From contig OY978525.1 in assembly GCA_963854835.1 (NCBI GenBank), positions 30,961,253 through 31,025,252 of the forward strand: a stretch of DNA of 64,000 bases, given 5' to 3'. Under the pieces are notes generated by a model. It had not been told where the DNA came from. It ran no database searches and was given only the letters and a program-made list of their open reading frames with translations. Each line of letters begins with the position of its first letter. Within the stretch, counting starts at the first letter, position 1. A program made the position numbers and the translations under genes. The DNA is from Megamerina dolium. Taxonomy: Eukaryota > Arthropoda > Insecta > Diptera > Megamerinidae. Shown here piece by piece: positions 22,826 to 33,073 of the stretch.

Positions 22826-24250
22826 ATGATTCCTATAAATGTGGTTCAAACTATTGTCATATCAATTGTAATACTAGTTCAGGTTGATCGCAGTCGACAA
22901 GATGAATATCATAGTTATACTCCGGTAGTGCATAGACCTAATATTAGTGTACCATTTGCGGCGCCATCGAAGCCACTATCATCAGTTGGAGAGGAACATC
23001 ATTATCATACATACACGCCAACGGTGGCTCAAAAGCCAAGCACTGGCGTTCCGTATACAGTACCACAAGTCGCTACAATGGAAGAAGATCATCATTATCA
23101 TTCATATGCGCCAATGATGCATGTAAATTTTGGATCATCAGATCGTCCAGCAACTAAAGAAGAAGAAGATCATCATTATCACACATATAAGCCGACTACA
23201 GTTAACAATCGAAAGCAGCAACCATTCGCAGAGTCAAATATGTCCGAAACCTCTGCAGATCTTCGTCAAAGTGCTTGGCTGGAATGGTTAGGTACGATAT
23301 TTCGCCCGACAGCGACGACAACACCAGCACCACCAACAGTCAAGCCGCAACGTGATTGTCCCGCTTGTACGTGTGGCATAATCAATACGAAGAAACGTAT
23401 TGTCGGCGGTCATGAAACGATCGAACATCAATATCCATGGATGGCAATGCTATTATCAAATGGTGAATTCTATTGTGGTGCCACACTCATCAATGATCTC
23501 TACGTCGTTACGGCGGCGCATTGTCTGCACGGGTTTAATCAGCGCACCCTCACAATTCGGCTGATGGAACATAATCGCATCAATAGTAGTATTCATATTG
23601 TTGATCGTTCAGTAGCTTGGATGAATATACACGATCACTATAGCACCAGTACTTTCGACAGTGATATAGCGTTGATTCGTCTCTCAGAACCGGTGGCGTC
23701 AAAAGAGATGGTACGACCTGTTTGTTTGCCTGCGCGTAATAATAGCTTTGCCGGTATGAAGGCTATTACTACCGGCTGGGGTGCTGTCAAAGAAGGTGGT
23801 CCGGTATCAGAAAATCTGCAGGTACATCGTGATGTCAATCATTCTGCATTCGTAGTTCTAACCATTTTTTTTTTCTTCTTCCTTCTCGTCACCCGTACAA
23901 CACAGGAAGTTGAAGTGCCGATATTATCCCAAGAAGCTTGCCATAAAAGTAAATATGGTCCAAAGCGTATAACTGAAAATATGCTTTGTGCCGGCTACGA
24001 TGAAGGTGGTAAAGATTCATGCCAAGGCGATAGTGGTGGTCCTCTACATGTCATTATCGCTGACACCAAGGAATATCAGCTGGCCGGCATTGTTTCTTGG
24101 GGTGAAGGTTGTGCTAAGCCACATCAACCGGGCGTCTATACGCGTGTTAGTCAATTTATCGATTGGATTAATAAATATACAATGGATGCTTGCAAATGCA
24201 ATTCGCCAATGAAACAAACGACTGGGACGAGTGAGCAAGATCGGAAGTAA
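22826..24250 (+). CDS. trypsin-like serine protease gene 2 with His-rich pro-region (join 22826-23821, 23906-24250)
   Basis: Complete secreted S1A protease, 446 residues spliced. The ATG at 22826 is the first in frame and opens a hydrophobic signal sequence (residues 1-20). Residues 25-125 contain four spaced repeats: DEYHSYTP, EEHHYHTYTP, EDHHYHSYAP and EDHHYHTYKP. A Thr/Pro-rich linker and CPACTCG precede the activation site KKR|IVGG (Arg191/Ile192). Catalytic His232 (VVTAAHC), Asp280 (FDSDIALIRL) and Ser375 (KDSCQGDSGGP) are intact; Asp six before Ser and SWGEGC predict trypsin specificity. The C-terminal DACKCNSP cysteines may pair with the pro-region. There is no CLIP domain. The 84-nt intron at 23822-23905 (GTACAT...ACACAG) is in frame, so unspliced RNA would add 28 residues. 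Paralogue of gene 1 just upstream. Confidence 0.95.
   Translation: MIPINVVQTIVISIVILVQVDRSRQDEYHSYTPVVHRPNISVPFAAPSKPLSSVGEEHHYHTYTPTVAQKPSTGVPYTVPQVATMEEDHHYHSYAPMMHVNFGSSDRPATKEEEDHHYHTYKPTTVNNRKQQPFAESNMSETSADLRQSAWLEWLGTIFRPTATTTPAPPTVKPQRDCPACTCGIINTKKRIVGGHETIEHQYPWMAMLLSNGEFYCGATLINDLYVVTAAHCLHGFNQRTLTIRLMEHNRINSSIHIVDRSVAWMNIHDHYSTSTFDSDIALIRLSEPVASKEMVRPVCLPARNNSFAGMKAITTGWGAVKEGGPVSENLQVHRDVNHSAFVVLTIFFFFFLLVTRTTQEVEVPILSQEACHKSKYGPKRITENMLCAGYDEGGKDSCQGDSGGPLHVIIADTKEYQLAGIVSWGEGCAKPHQPGVYTRVSQFIDWINKYTMDACKCNSPMKQTTGTSEQDRK
23822..23905 (+). other. 84-nt in-frame intron of protease gene 2
   Basis: Starts GTACATCG after CTGCAG, ends in a T/C-rich tract and ACACAG before GAAGTTGAAGTG. 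Length is divisible by three and there is no stop. Homology with gene 1, where the same boundary is interrupted by 2 kb, shows it is an intron rather than coding sequence; the encoded insert is a Phe/Leu-rich stretch within the catalytic domain. Confidence 0.85.
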
Positions 24251-24479
24251 ATAAGTGTTTGATGTCTTTAGGGTAAATGTAAGAATTCGTTTTCTCGATA
24301 AAACTGAAAATTTGTCAAGGAAAAAATTGTCGTATATGTAGAACAATGAAGAGAAATAGAGCACAACTGAAGCGAACGATGATTTTCGGGTCTAACGATG
24401 TCGTTTATATATATCAATATTTCTCTAAGGAAAGAGCATAAAAATTTAAATTTTATTTTATTTTATTTTATAATTTGCA

Positions 24480-24766
24480 GTGAATTAATGTCGAAATTTT
24501 TGTTTCAATAATTTATTGAAAATTAAATAAATATTTTTCGATATTACTGTAAAAATTTTTTTGCAATAATTTCATACATTTAGTTTCGACATTATTGTAA
24601 GCATTTTCGACATTAATTCATGTTTTTTTCATTTTTTACAATATTTTATTTGAAATAAAATAAATACTTTTCGGCATTATTGCAAAAATTTTTAGAGTCT
24701 TATCGAAAATCTAAGTTCATAAATTTTCCTCGATGTTATTGCAAACATTTTTCGACATTAATTCAC
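24480..24766. mobile_element. AT-rich MITE candidate with 17-bp inverted ends
   Basis: Starts GTGAATTAATGTCGAAA (24480-24496). Ends TTTTCGACATTAATTCAC at 24766, whose reverse complement matches the start over 17 bases. An internal partial repeat of the same TTTTCGACATTAATTCA occurs near 24603-24619. 287 bp, non-coding. A target duplication is not evident. It begins 230 nt after the stop of protease gene 2 and contains AATAAA at 24526, so it could supply the poly(A) signal. Confidence 0.55.
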
Positions 24767-27479
24767 AAAGCCCCTTTCGCTACACAATACACGTAGCTAT
24801 TTTTTAAATTTCCCTCTATTAATATTGCCAACAATAGTTTAGTAATAACGCAACAGCATTTTTTTAGCAAAGCAAACATTTTTCTTTCGAATGATGGTAG
24901 GAATTCTTCCAGTAAAAACAATTAGTTAGGGAAAAGCTTAAGTCCGTAATAGTATTCCACGTGAAGCTCTGTGACAATTTCTTTGGGCTCTAAAATGCTT
25001 ACAAACAAATCAGATTAAATTTAACTTATCGGATTAGCATAGAGATCTCTCATCTCATCTCTCATCTAGACATCTCAAATTCTTGAAACGTAAATCATCG
25101 TCCGCTTCAATTGTGTCTATGATCAGAAACTGTTCTAATGCAAAACTGTATATCTGTAATAAATATAAAATGTAATAGAATTTGATTTTGTATTTATTAT
25201 GTATTCATCAAACAAAAAAAAATTTTAAATAAAAAAAATAAAAAATTTTTAGACCCAACAAAACTGAGAACTTTAGCTTAGTGCTGGCTTTATTTTAGCT
25301 TTACCGATTTCGTTTAACGACATGCATCTCTTTATCATTAGGGTGTCTAATAGAAACAGATTGATTGTGGAGAATCTGGGCTACCTATTTTGATGCTAAT
25401 TTTTTTGCTACACTCTGTAGATTAATTCTGGATGTATATTCAAGCGTAAACTTTATCATTAAATTACATTTTGAATTGCATTAAAAATAAGTCCGAAGTA
25501 GTGCTTAGTTCCACAGCTGAAATATGAACTCCACTTATAAATTCAAGAACAATTTTTAGAAGATCAAAAACGGAAATATTAAAAATTTACAAATCCACTA
25601 ATCCATTAGAAGCATTATCTGAAAAAAAAAACAAATTTTAATGAATCACAACTTCCCAGAAAATCTGTCTTTAAAAAAGTCGGAAAATTATGTGCCCATT
25701 TAACCATCTCACGACGGAATCCAACATTCTGCTGGTATTACCTCTACAACAATTCAAAATGAATGCCGTTTAAAATATCGCTTTCACAAATGGGAAAATA
25801 GTGATAGCTCAAACCATCTGACTTTACACTATTAATACACTAGTATTTTTTTTTTTTTTAAATTGGACTTTAAATACTTGGATTCACTAAGATCAAAGGA
25901 ATACATCCACTGTCTTCTAAACTACATTAAAATTTACGTATCAATTACTACAATTAAAAATTAATGACATTTTGAAATGTCACTGTCAAAACAATGGAAA
26001 AAAAATCGATGGCTCAAACAATTTGACTCCACTCAAAATTAACTCTAAGGGAAAATACTTGTTTTAATTTTCAAAACATGTTTCTCATCTTCTAAATTAA
26101 TGATTTTGATCTTAAGATTTAAGCGATGACATTTTGAAAATGCCAATGCAATTCCCTTCTCTATATTTCGTCAATAGTAACGCAACTTTATTTGTACACA
26201 TATTAATGTTGCTAATCAAATAATGAGAGACTCATTATTATGCTACTGTTGCTAAACATTGAATCTATTGAGTTGTCTGATTGAAAACATTCCTTCGGGG
26301 CAGCAAATGATTAGTTGATTCAACTCAAAGTTGAAGTATACACCTACTCACACGAATACTGACATTGTATTCAATTTAAAATATAGTTTTTATGAACTCA
26401 AATGCACAATTCTATTTTAGTTTTTCTGTTTACTTTTTTGCAACCATGTGTCTATGAATGTTGCTGGTGCTTCGTCTCTTGAATGGTGTGCATTTTCTTC
26501 ATCGTTTTGTCGCATACAATACACGCGTCATCATGATTATAAAATTATCATCTTAATTGGAATGTATTTTTCGTTTATTTATTTTTTTCGTTTTCTCAAA
26601 GAATTTATGAATATCGTTTTTCTTTTATAGATGAAAAAAAAAAAATAAAACACTTAACAGAAGATAATATAGTAACGCCTTAAATTTGACTCATCTTCAA
26701 ATTGTCTTGTCCATCAATGCGCTGTCATTAGATACCCACCTACATAGTACTACTAATTCGACAGCTGGTCACATATTTTTCTCGCTGATAGTAAATATCA
26801 GTATGCTCTTGTTGTTGAAAAAAGTATTCTACCAAAAAAAAAAATATTTTTTGTATAGACTTCATGCGTTTGCTTTGTACTAATTTGTATTGTATTTTAT
26901 TACTGTATAAAATTGTCAAATTGTATTTGATTACATTTTATGAAAATTGTTCTAATTTATTGCCATTTATAGGCTAACATACGAGTGTATGCCTCCTCTA
27001 CCCTCACATGAGCAGTAGTAGTTCGATTAACTGACTGGCTGACTGACTGATCGTGCTATACTACGTATTCTACACATGTGTACGGTAGGTACTCTTAATA
27101 GGCAGAGTCAGTTTCAAAGCACTTCATTCATTCGATTTCATACACAGACTCACCCTCATTTACCTCAAATTAATTTGAGTTATTTATTGTTTTATATAAT
27201 TTGTGTTCTATTGATTGACTTTAGTACCTACACATTCACAAAAAACACACACTAAGAGACAAAAACAATGTGTGTTGTAGAAATCCAACATATTGAATTG
27301 ATATTTATGAACTTCTATTTGTTATTCCATCGATTTCGATGGCAGATCATTTAAAATTATAAAATTTATTACTGTTTTGTATTTTCGATTTCGATTTGTT
27401 TTTTTTTTATATGTGGTAGAATTATTATTATTATTAGATATGCAAACTGTGTGGAACTTGAAAGGCATTTGATAAAAAC
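24767..27479. other. intergenic, no gene seen
   Basis: AT-rich spacer downstream of the proteases. Short open frames at 26448-26630 and 26686-26883 are low complexity. No transposase or exon evidence. (ATT)n occurs near 27421-27437. Confidence 0.45.
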
Positions 27480-28580
27480 ATCAATTTTGTAGGGTAGCTT
27501 CCTTAGGAAGGCTACAGGAAGTGTAGTTGAAATGTTGAGGATAATAAATTGATGAAAGTCAGTCAGTCCCTAGGGAATTACTGGGATATTACTCGATTTT
27601 CAGGTACTTGTAAGTTAATTTTGTAATTGAACCTTCGTAAAGAGTAAAGAAATGGGGTAAGCATATTCAGCAAAAATATTGTATAGTAATACTTAATGGT
27701 AGTTGGTCATATATTTTGCCTCTTGAAGAGCACTCTTGGAGTAATAAGAGCGAAATTTAGAAGAAAAACGTAAATTTTGTAGCGGAGCCCCTCTGGGGAG
27801 TGTAGTTAGGGGCTAACTATGTTCATTAAAAATATTGAGGATAAAAAAATTAATGAGGTGCAATGTATGAACACGCCCTTTTAAAGACGATTTCTGGAAA
27901 ATTATGGAGCTTTTGAAGATTTTCATATGTTTTCATGTACAGTAAAGCTAGGAATTAAGCACGAATAGAAACAAGTTTGAGTAGTAAAATTACTGAAAGT
28001 TCGACATATATTTTATCCATCTAAAAAATGTTGAGAGGGAAAAATTAATGAAATCCAGTCATTTATTTTGCCGCTATAGCAAAGATTTTTGAGAAATTAT
28101 AGAGTTATTTATCGGTTTTCAGGTACTATAAGTACTCATTTTGTAAGCAAGCTCATTTTGTAAGTAATTCAAAATAAGTTTAGTATTAGAACGTAATAGT
28201 GGTTGGTCATATACGTATATATTATTCCTCTAGAGGCACTCTGGGAGCAGCGGCAGCAAAAATCTTTAAAAAAGATACATTTTATAGGGAAGAGTAAAAA
28301 TATGCGCTATGTAGGTGCTCAAAATGTTGTAAAAATTAATGGTGGCCTGTCATTTATTTTACCACGCTATGAATGATTTCTATGGATTTATTGGGTTATT
28401 TACTAATTTTCAGGCACTTTTAAGTTTACTTTTTTGAGGAAGCTATCAAGAGTAAAGATAAGGAATAAGCAAGTTCAGCAATAATACTGAATAGTAAAAA
28501 TTAATGGAGGACCGTATAAAATTTAACCTTTCTAGAGATGATTCTAAGTATTCCAAAGGATGTTTCCATTTTCATTATTT
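27480..28580 (+). repeat. degenerate 150-bp-type tandem repeat block A
   Basis: Repeated order of TTTTCAGGTACT, ATTTTGTA, GAGCCCCT, ATTGAGGATAAA, AATTAATGR, GTCATATATTTT and GCGAAATTT/GATTTCT-like blocks. Clear occurrences of the TTTTCAGG marker lie near 27598, 28121 and 28412, with a partial one near 27930, spacing broken by indels. The same block order is found at 37660-38900 and 47320-49500. Non-coding. Confidence 0.6.
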
Positions 28581-28869
28581 TTTAAAGATTGGAACTTACT
28601 CAATCAACAAATCAACCCCGGATTAAAATACATCTAATCTAGAGACATTTAGAAATGTTTAGCTTTTTGTTACTTTTGGGTTCGTTTCTCTTTAATGATC
28701 GCTAGTGCAGCATGGAAATGCAAATGTTCTTATATGATCTCTAAAGAAACCCTTTTGTTCTACAGATTTAGTCATAAATATCCGAGAAGTCAACCCTCTA
28801 CTTCTGTAGCTTATGGCATAAGCTTGATATTAAAAAATACAGGACAGCTCTTGTATTGGTTCGTGGAAA

Positions 28870-29640
28870 AATAAATCCATTAATTTTACTCTTATTTCAA
28901 GAATTTATTTAACATGGTTAGGATTGATGCCAAATTATTTCTAAGCTTCTGGAGTTTCTCATGAGTCATTATAGACGTGTGAGATCTGGCATTGTATTGA
29001 TAGAAACCAACATCTCTCCTAGTTGCCCATACCTATCAATTATTATTTTCAAGCGTTCCAATCATTGGACGTTGGCCGTAGATGTCCCAATTTGGTGTTG
29101 GCAAGTTTGGCAGCAGTTTGTATTAGATGATTTCTTTTTAGTCCCATCATATGCAAATCTAAACCTTCCTGGATGTTAATCCTGATTGGGTCGTTATTTT
29201 AGCTGGTTCATACACAATTATTTTCACACAATTTTATCGTATGTAACCCATTTCTCGTCCCCATTTACAATCCGTTTAAGAAACGGTTGAATTTCGAAGG
29301 TTTTGAAGGCGGAAGCTTCCCAGGTGGAAGTTAAAAAATTGTTTGCGAAAATTCGTATGACACTCAAACATCGAGCTTTTTTTGTATCCAGCTTTATGCA
29401 GATGGATTATAATTAGTTTAGGGTCAACCTCTAGCTCTTGGTCGGTGCGGGATGCGGATGTAGGCCTAATTCAATCATTTCCTTGAATTTATTGATATTT
29501 TCAACGAGGGGCCAACCATTGCACTGTACAGCTTTAGCATCGAAAATACCCGAACGGAATGGATGGAACCAAAATTGTATGAAATTAGCTCGGCGAAGAT
29601 TCGGGCTCATAAATATAATTCACAATTTTTACATGTTTTT
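28870..29640 (-). pseudogene. mariner transposase fossil
   Basis: Minus-strand translation, with frameshifts, gives FIQFWFHPFRSGIFDAK (N-terminal helix-turn-helix end), LVENINKFKEMIE, KKLDVXVSYE (VWVPHE block), FLKRIVNGDEKWVTYD in mixed frames around 29230-29285, and YQYNARSHTSIMTHEKLQKL near 28950-29010, the second catalytic motif with the catalytic Asp (DNARPH) changed to Tyr. This is the mariner family DD34D order. The copy is 3' truncated after EKLQKLR, without the third Asp. Closest in this window to the element at 63061. Confidence 0.75.
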
Positions 29641-30533
29641 TGAATTTTGTTCAGCTCATGAACGGTTAAACACAAAATATTGTGGAATTATAAAATAAGC
29701 TAATTTTTCAAAAACTATCGCTATTATTTTGTTTAGACCATCGGCCACCTCAACATATAACTTATTCAATGATTTTCTCATTGGGGCACAAACATAGCTA
29801 ACCCTTCGTGTCATATTTAGGAACAAATAGATTTGTGTTGTTTTTTTTTCACAGGAATGGCTCAAGGTAGTGTAAAAAACTTTACTGAAAGTTTATAAAA
29901 AGATGATTAGTCCTTAAAGTCATGCCGATATCTCGGTGATGGTATTTTCTTCTTAAACAAAAACTAACTTTTTCAAGTTTTAAATTATCGGGAATTTAGA
30001 ATTTTATTGAAAATAAATTTAATTTAATTCAAATCAAATTCAATATTAATGATTTATCATCCTTTTCCCCAATAATATCTCTCATTTAAAGGTCACCAAG
30101 TAATAAATTGATTTATTAACTCTCATAATGAAATAAATAAAAATAACCCTAAAGGAGGGATAGTTTAAACCATAAAAATAACAACATAAAAATATATTTA
30201 GTTGACCTTGTTACAAAAAGGGTTAATCGGAAAATCGTAACTAAAGTGAGCATTGCCATTAAATAATACATAAATCTATGTTTATGGCTAAGAGCTTAAA
30301 TTATTTATTTCTTCTATCTCTCGTGCCTTGTACTGAAAATATATAATCGTACAAAAATGTGTCACTAAATAAAATTAATGTTGGTGCTTTTGTGAGATTT
30401 TAAATAAATATTGATAAATCTAAACAAATTTATTAATTTCAAGTGATTTTCACATAAATACCGATACTGATGCATTCAGAAAAAGCAACACCAACCACAA
30501 CAACAGAAACCAGCTGTCCGTAAATATATTTTA
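29641..30533. other. intergenic, no gene seen
   Basis: AT-rich, no recognisable coding or repeat signal beyond A/T tracts. Confidence 0.4.
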
Positions 30534-30620
30534 CTATACGTCCACTAAGCAATATAGCATAGCCAATAAGCCAATTGCAACTGCAATTGTCAGGCACATG
30601 ACAAATGTTTTATGCGCCAT
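30534..30620 (-). CDS. candidate 28-residue membrane micropeptide or signal-anchor exon
   Basis: ATG at 30620 in a moderate context (ATCATATGG). The 28-codon frame encodes MAHKTF followed by about 20 residues rich in Val, Ile, Leu, Ala and Cys, ending LVDV and TAG. One transmembrane helix is predicted by eye. The sequence 5' of it (30621-30790) is less AT-rich with CAACGACAACGAC repeats, like a leader. Alternatively it is a first exon with a donor at GAC|GTATAG just before the stop, or chance. No homologue recognised. Confidence 0.25.
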   Translation of the reverse strand: MAHKTFVMCLTIAVAIGLLAMLYCLVDV

Positions 30621-30790
30621 ATGATGGTTGGTTGAGCTGAGTTGGTTGGTTAGCTGACTGCCTGGTTTGGTTGTTGGTTTGGTTGGTGGTAATGAGCCGT
30701 TGGGCAAACAAATTTGTCCCACGTTTATTGTACATTTATCGTTGCCATACCTCATCATTGTCGTTGTCGTTGTCGTCATAGTCAACAACT

Positions 30791-31095
30791 ACTGAATTGG
30801 AAAAAAAATATGTATTTATAGTATATAACTACAATATGTGTATGTGCCCACGCCTAGATGATGTAGCGATATAATTTACTAACAAGCCACACTATGACGA
30901 TTACAATGACGTCGATGGTGCTGCTAGTGGTAGTACTGGTGGTGGTGATGGTGGCAATGTGGACAATGATAATGTTGCTTACGCTTGTGGTGAAATTTAG
31001 TATGGTCTATACCAACTTTTAGTGATGCGTTTCTATGAATTGACTAAATTTATAGTGTTTCAAGTTCAAGTCCAAAAAAATTTCAATATTAACAA
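30791..31095. other. spacer upstream of candidate micropeptide
   Basis: Contains GGTGGTGGTGATGG-type low-complexity DNA at 30920-30960. No gene seen. Confidence 0.35.
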
Positions 31096-31099
31096 GGGA

Positions 31100-31425
31100 G
31101 GCAACATAAATAAGGGTCAATCATAATACATTTTACCACACTATTGGCGATTCCTGAGCCGATATAGAGTTATTTTCCATTGAAATGTATTTTCAAGTTT
31201 ATTTTATGGGTTGCTTTTAGAATGGTGCGATATATGTCTAACCCCCATTAATTTGTTCCTCTAAAGATTTCTTTCGAATGCTCCTACCGAGCCTATATGA
31301 AGAACTTAGGGAGCTCCCATACAAAATGTATGCTTTTCTAATGGCTGTAAAAAATGAATCTCCTATTTCTTTCAGCTCAATTGAAATATAATGTTTCTTA
31401 CTAACACAGATTTTCAATATTTTAT
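31100..31425 (+). repeat. degenerate 150-bp-type repeat block B
   Basis: Holds GGTCAATCATAATACATTTTAC, GGCGATTCCTGA and GAGTTATTTTCC in the order of the repeat blocks at 27480 and 47320, and then, inverted, GGAGCTCCCATACAAAATG. About one forward unit and part of a reversed one. Confidence 0.5.
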
Positions 31426-31484
31426 CCTAACACAATCTGACTACCTGACGTAGCTAACTACTTCAAAGTTTACCGGTTGCACCA

Positions 31485-31700
31485 GCTCGATCAAATGAAT
31501 GGAAGAATACGCTCCGACAGAGGAGTTGTTATATTAAGAACCCGCCGGAGAGCGCAGGCAAGGAGGAGTTAGACCCGATCTCCAGAAGAAAGTAAGGATC
31601 AAGTACTGGGAAACCCGTCTGCGCTTGGGATTTTTAACTGGTGTCAGTGAGTGAAATATCCAGGCGACTAACGAAACATAGACTCACTCGAAATCAGCAA
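31485..31700 (+). pseudogene. RTE-type LINE fragment, extreme C-terminus
   Basis: Frames give ERMEEYAPTEELLY, a stop, then EPAGERRQGGVRPDLQKK, matching the VERMEE...SKPNGGRHRRDRSNLRWK region of the RTE pol, then a diverged TGNPSALGIFNWCQ-like end. Highly mutated and truncated on both sides. Confidence 0.6.
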
Positions 31701-32069
31701 AAATCCCTTGTAACTAATGGAAAAAGATCGAACGTATTAACAACCTACCCCACCCGTATATGTTTGGAATAGAGTTTCATAAAAAATGTTGTCGAATTTC
31801 AGTCCAACCAAAGAAAGAAGATTAAATCTGCATTTCGCTGGTCATCTCTGTTTTTGTTCATTGAAAATTTCAAATGCGGACTGGTTCCCTTAAATTTGAT
31901 TCCACCGCTTTAGCTTCGATATTCATATGAACTAAAGGTAATTATTGTTTTGTTTTGAAGACAATATTTTATAATTTCCTTTAGTTGAAATATCAACGGT
32001 TATAATTTATTTTATGAAGTCTTTGATGATGAAGGCATAAGCTCTATTTTCTGAGATTTTGCGTTACAT
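31701..32069. other. intergenic, no gene seen
   Basis: No feature supported. Confidence 0.4.
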
Positions 32070-32275
32070 ATTTTTTTCGTATATGCAACAATTTTCTTTC
32101 GAACGGAACGACAGGTTTGTCGGCAAGCAATTGGCAATAACAATTTGCCATGAAAAATGCTTCAAAAAAGCTCTGTGACAAGTGATGCCACAGAGGCTGT
32201 GCCTTTCGGAACCGGCTAATAAAAGTGTGTCCATCATAAAACTGTTCAAATTTAAGAACAATAGTGAAATACATA
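32070..32275 (+). mobile_element. tRNA-derived SINE, copy 2 (headless)
   Basis: Body of the SINE only: TTTCTTTCGAACGG, GTCGGCAAGCAATTGGCAA, AACAATTTGCCATGAAAAA, AGCTCTGTGACAAGTGATG, TTTCGGAACCGGCTAA and a diverged CTGTTCAAATTTAA. The tRNA-like head with A and B boxes and the 3' hairpin and tail are absent. Confidence 0.75.
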
Positions 32276-33073
32276 TATGCGTAAGATAAGTAGATGTCTT
32301 CTTTGCAAAACACCACTTACTAACAAGTTACTGGTTGGTTCTTTAGCAATAAAAATCTTTGGCGCCGACTTCTAAAATAAATCACTTACTAAATTTTAGT
32401 GTTTAAATTTTCAGTTGCCCTTGATTTTTTTTTATAAAAAAAAAAATCATTCCGAAGCTGAAATCAACTATGAAACATTTTTATATGATTGTGCAAATAA
32501 CTGGAACACTCCAAAACATAATATATTTAATATTAATGATTTACTTGATCGAAATTAATTTTAAGACTTTCGAAGAATTAGGCCGCTGGTTGGTAATAAG
32601 TGTAAAATCCCATTGTGAAAATCTAATGACTAAAGTTGGGCCAAGTAATGTCTAAGTCGTCGTAGCTCTGAGATTGATACGTTATACTTCAGTGTTTTGC
32701 AACAGCAACATTTTCAGAGAGATATACATTTGTGCTCATCTCTCGAGAAATATTTTGTAATTTTTCACCAGTAAAAATTTGACATTAAAGCACTTCTCAA
32801 AATACTCTGTCAAAAAAAACTGTCATCATAAAAAAATGTCATAAGAGTCTGGCTTTTTGAGATGGACTTTCCTTCCAATGTGGAAATTAAATACGGACGA
32901 CAAAGTATTGAATCATATTGAAGATCACAATCAATATGGTCCTCTGAAGACAAAAAAATTGATTACCAATGGCAGATAAAAATTATATATGAACATTACT
33001 TATTTCTTTCTAGAGAAAAAAAAAAGGCTGAGAACTTGTTGGACAGATTTGATAAATATTAAACAGGTACTTT
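32276..33073. other. intergenic, no gene seen
   Basis: AT-rich. A T/A tract (TTTTTTTTATAAAAAAAAAA) near 32429 can fold on itself. No gene. Confidence 0.4.

Noticed and set aside
22895..23215. CLIP domain in protease gene 2
   Set aside because: The pro-region lacks the six-cysteine CLIP pattern; only the CPACTCG cysteines precede the activation site.
28961..29179. Plus-strand 72-codon gene
   Set aside because: It is antisense to the mariner fossil carrying the NARSHTS motif.
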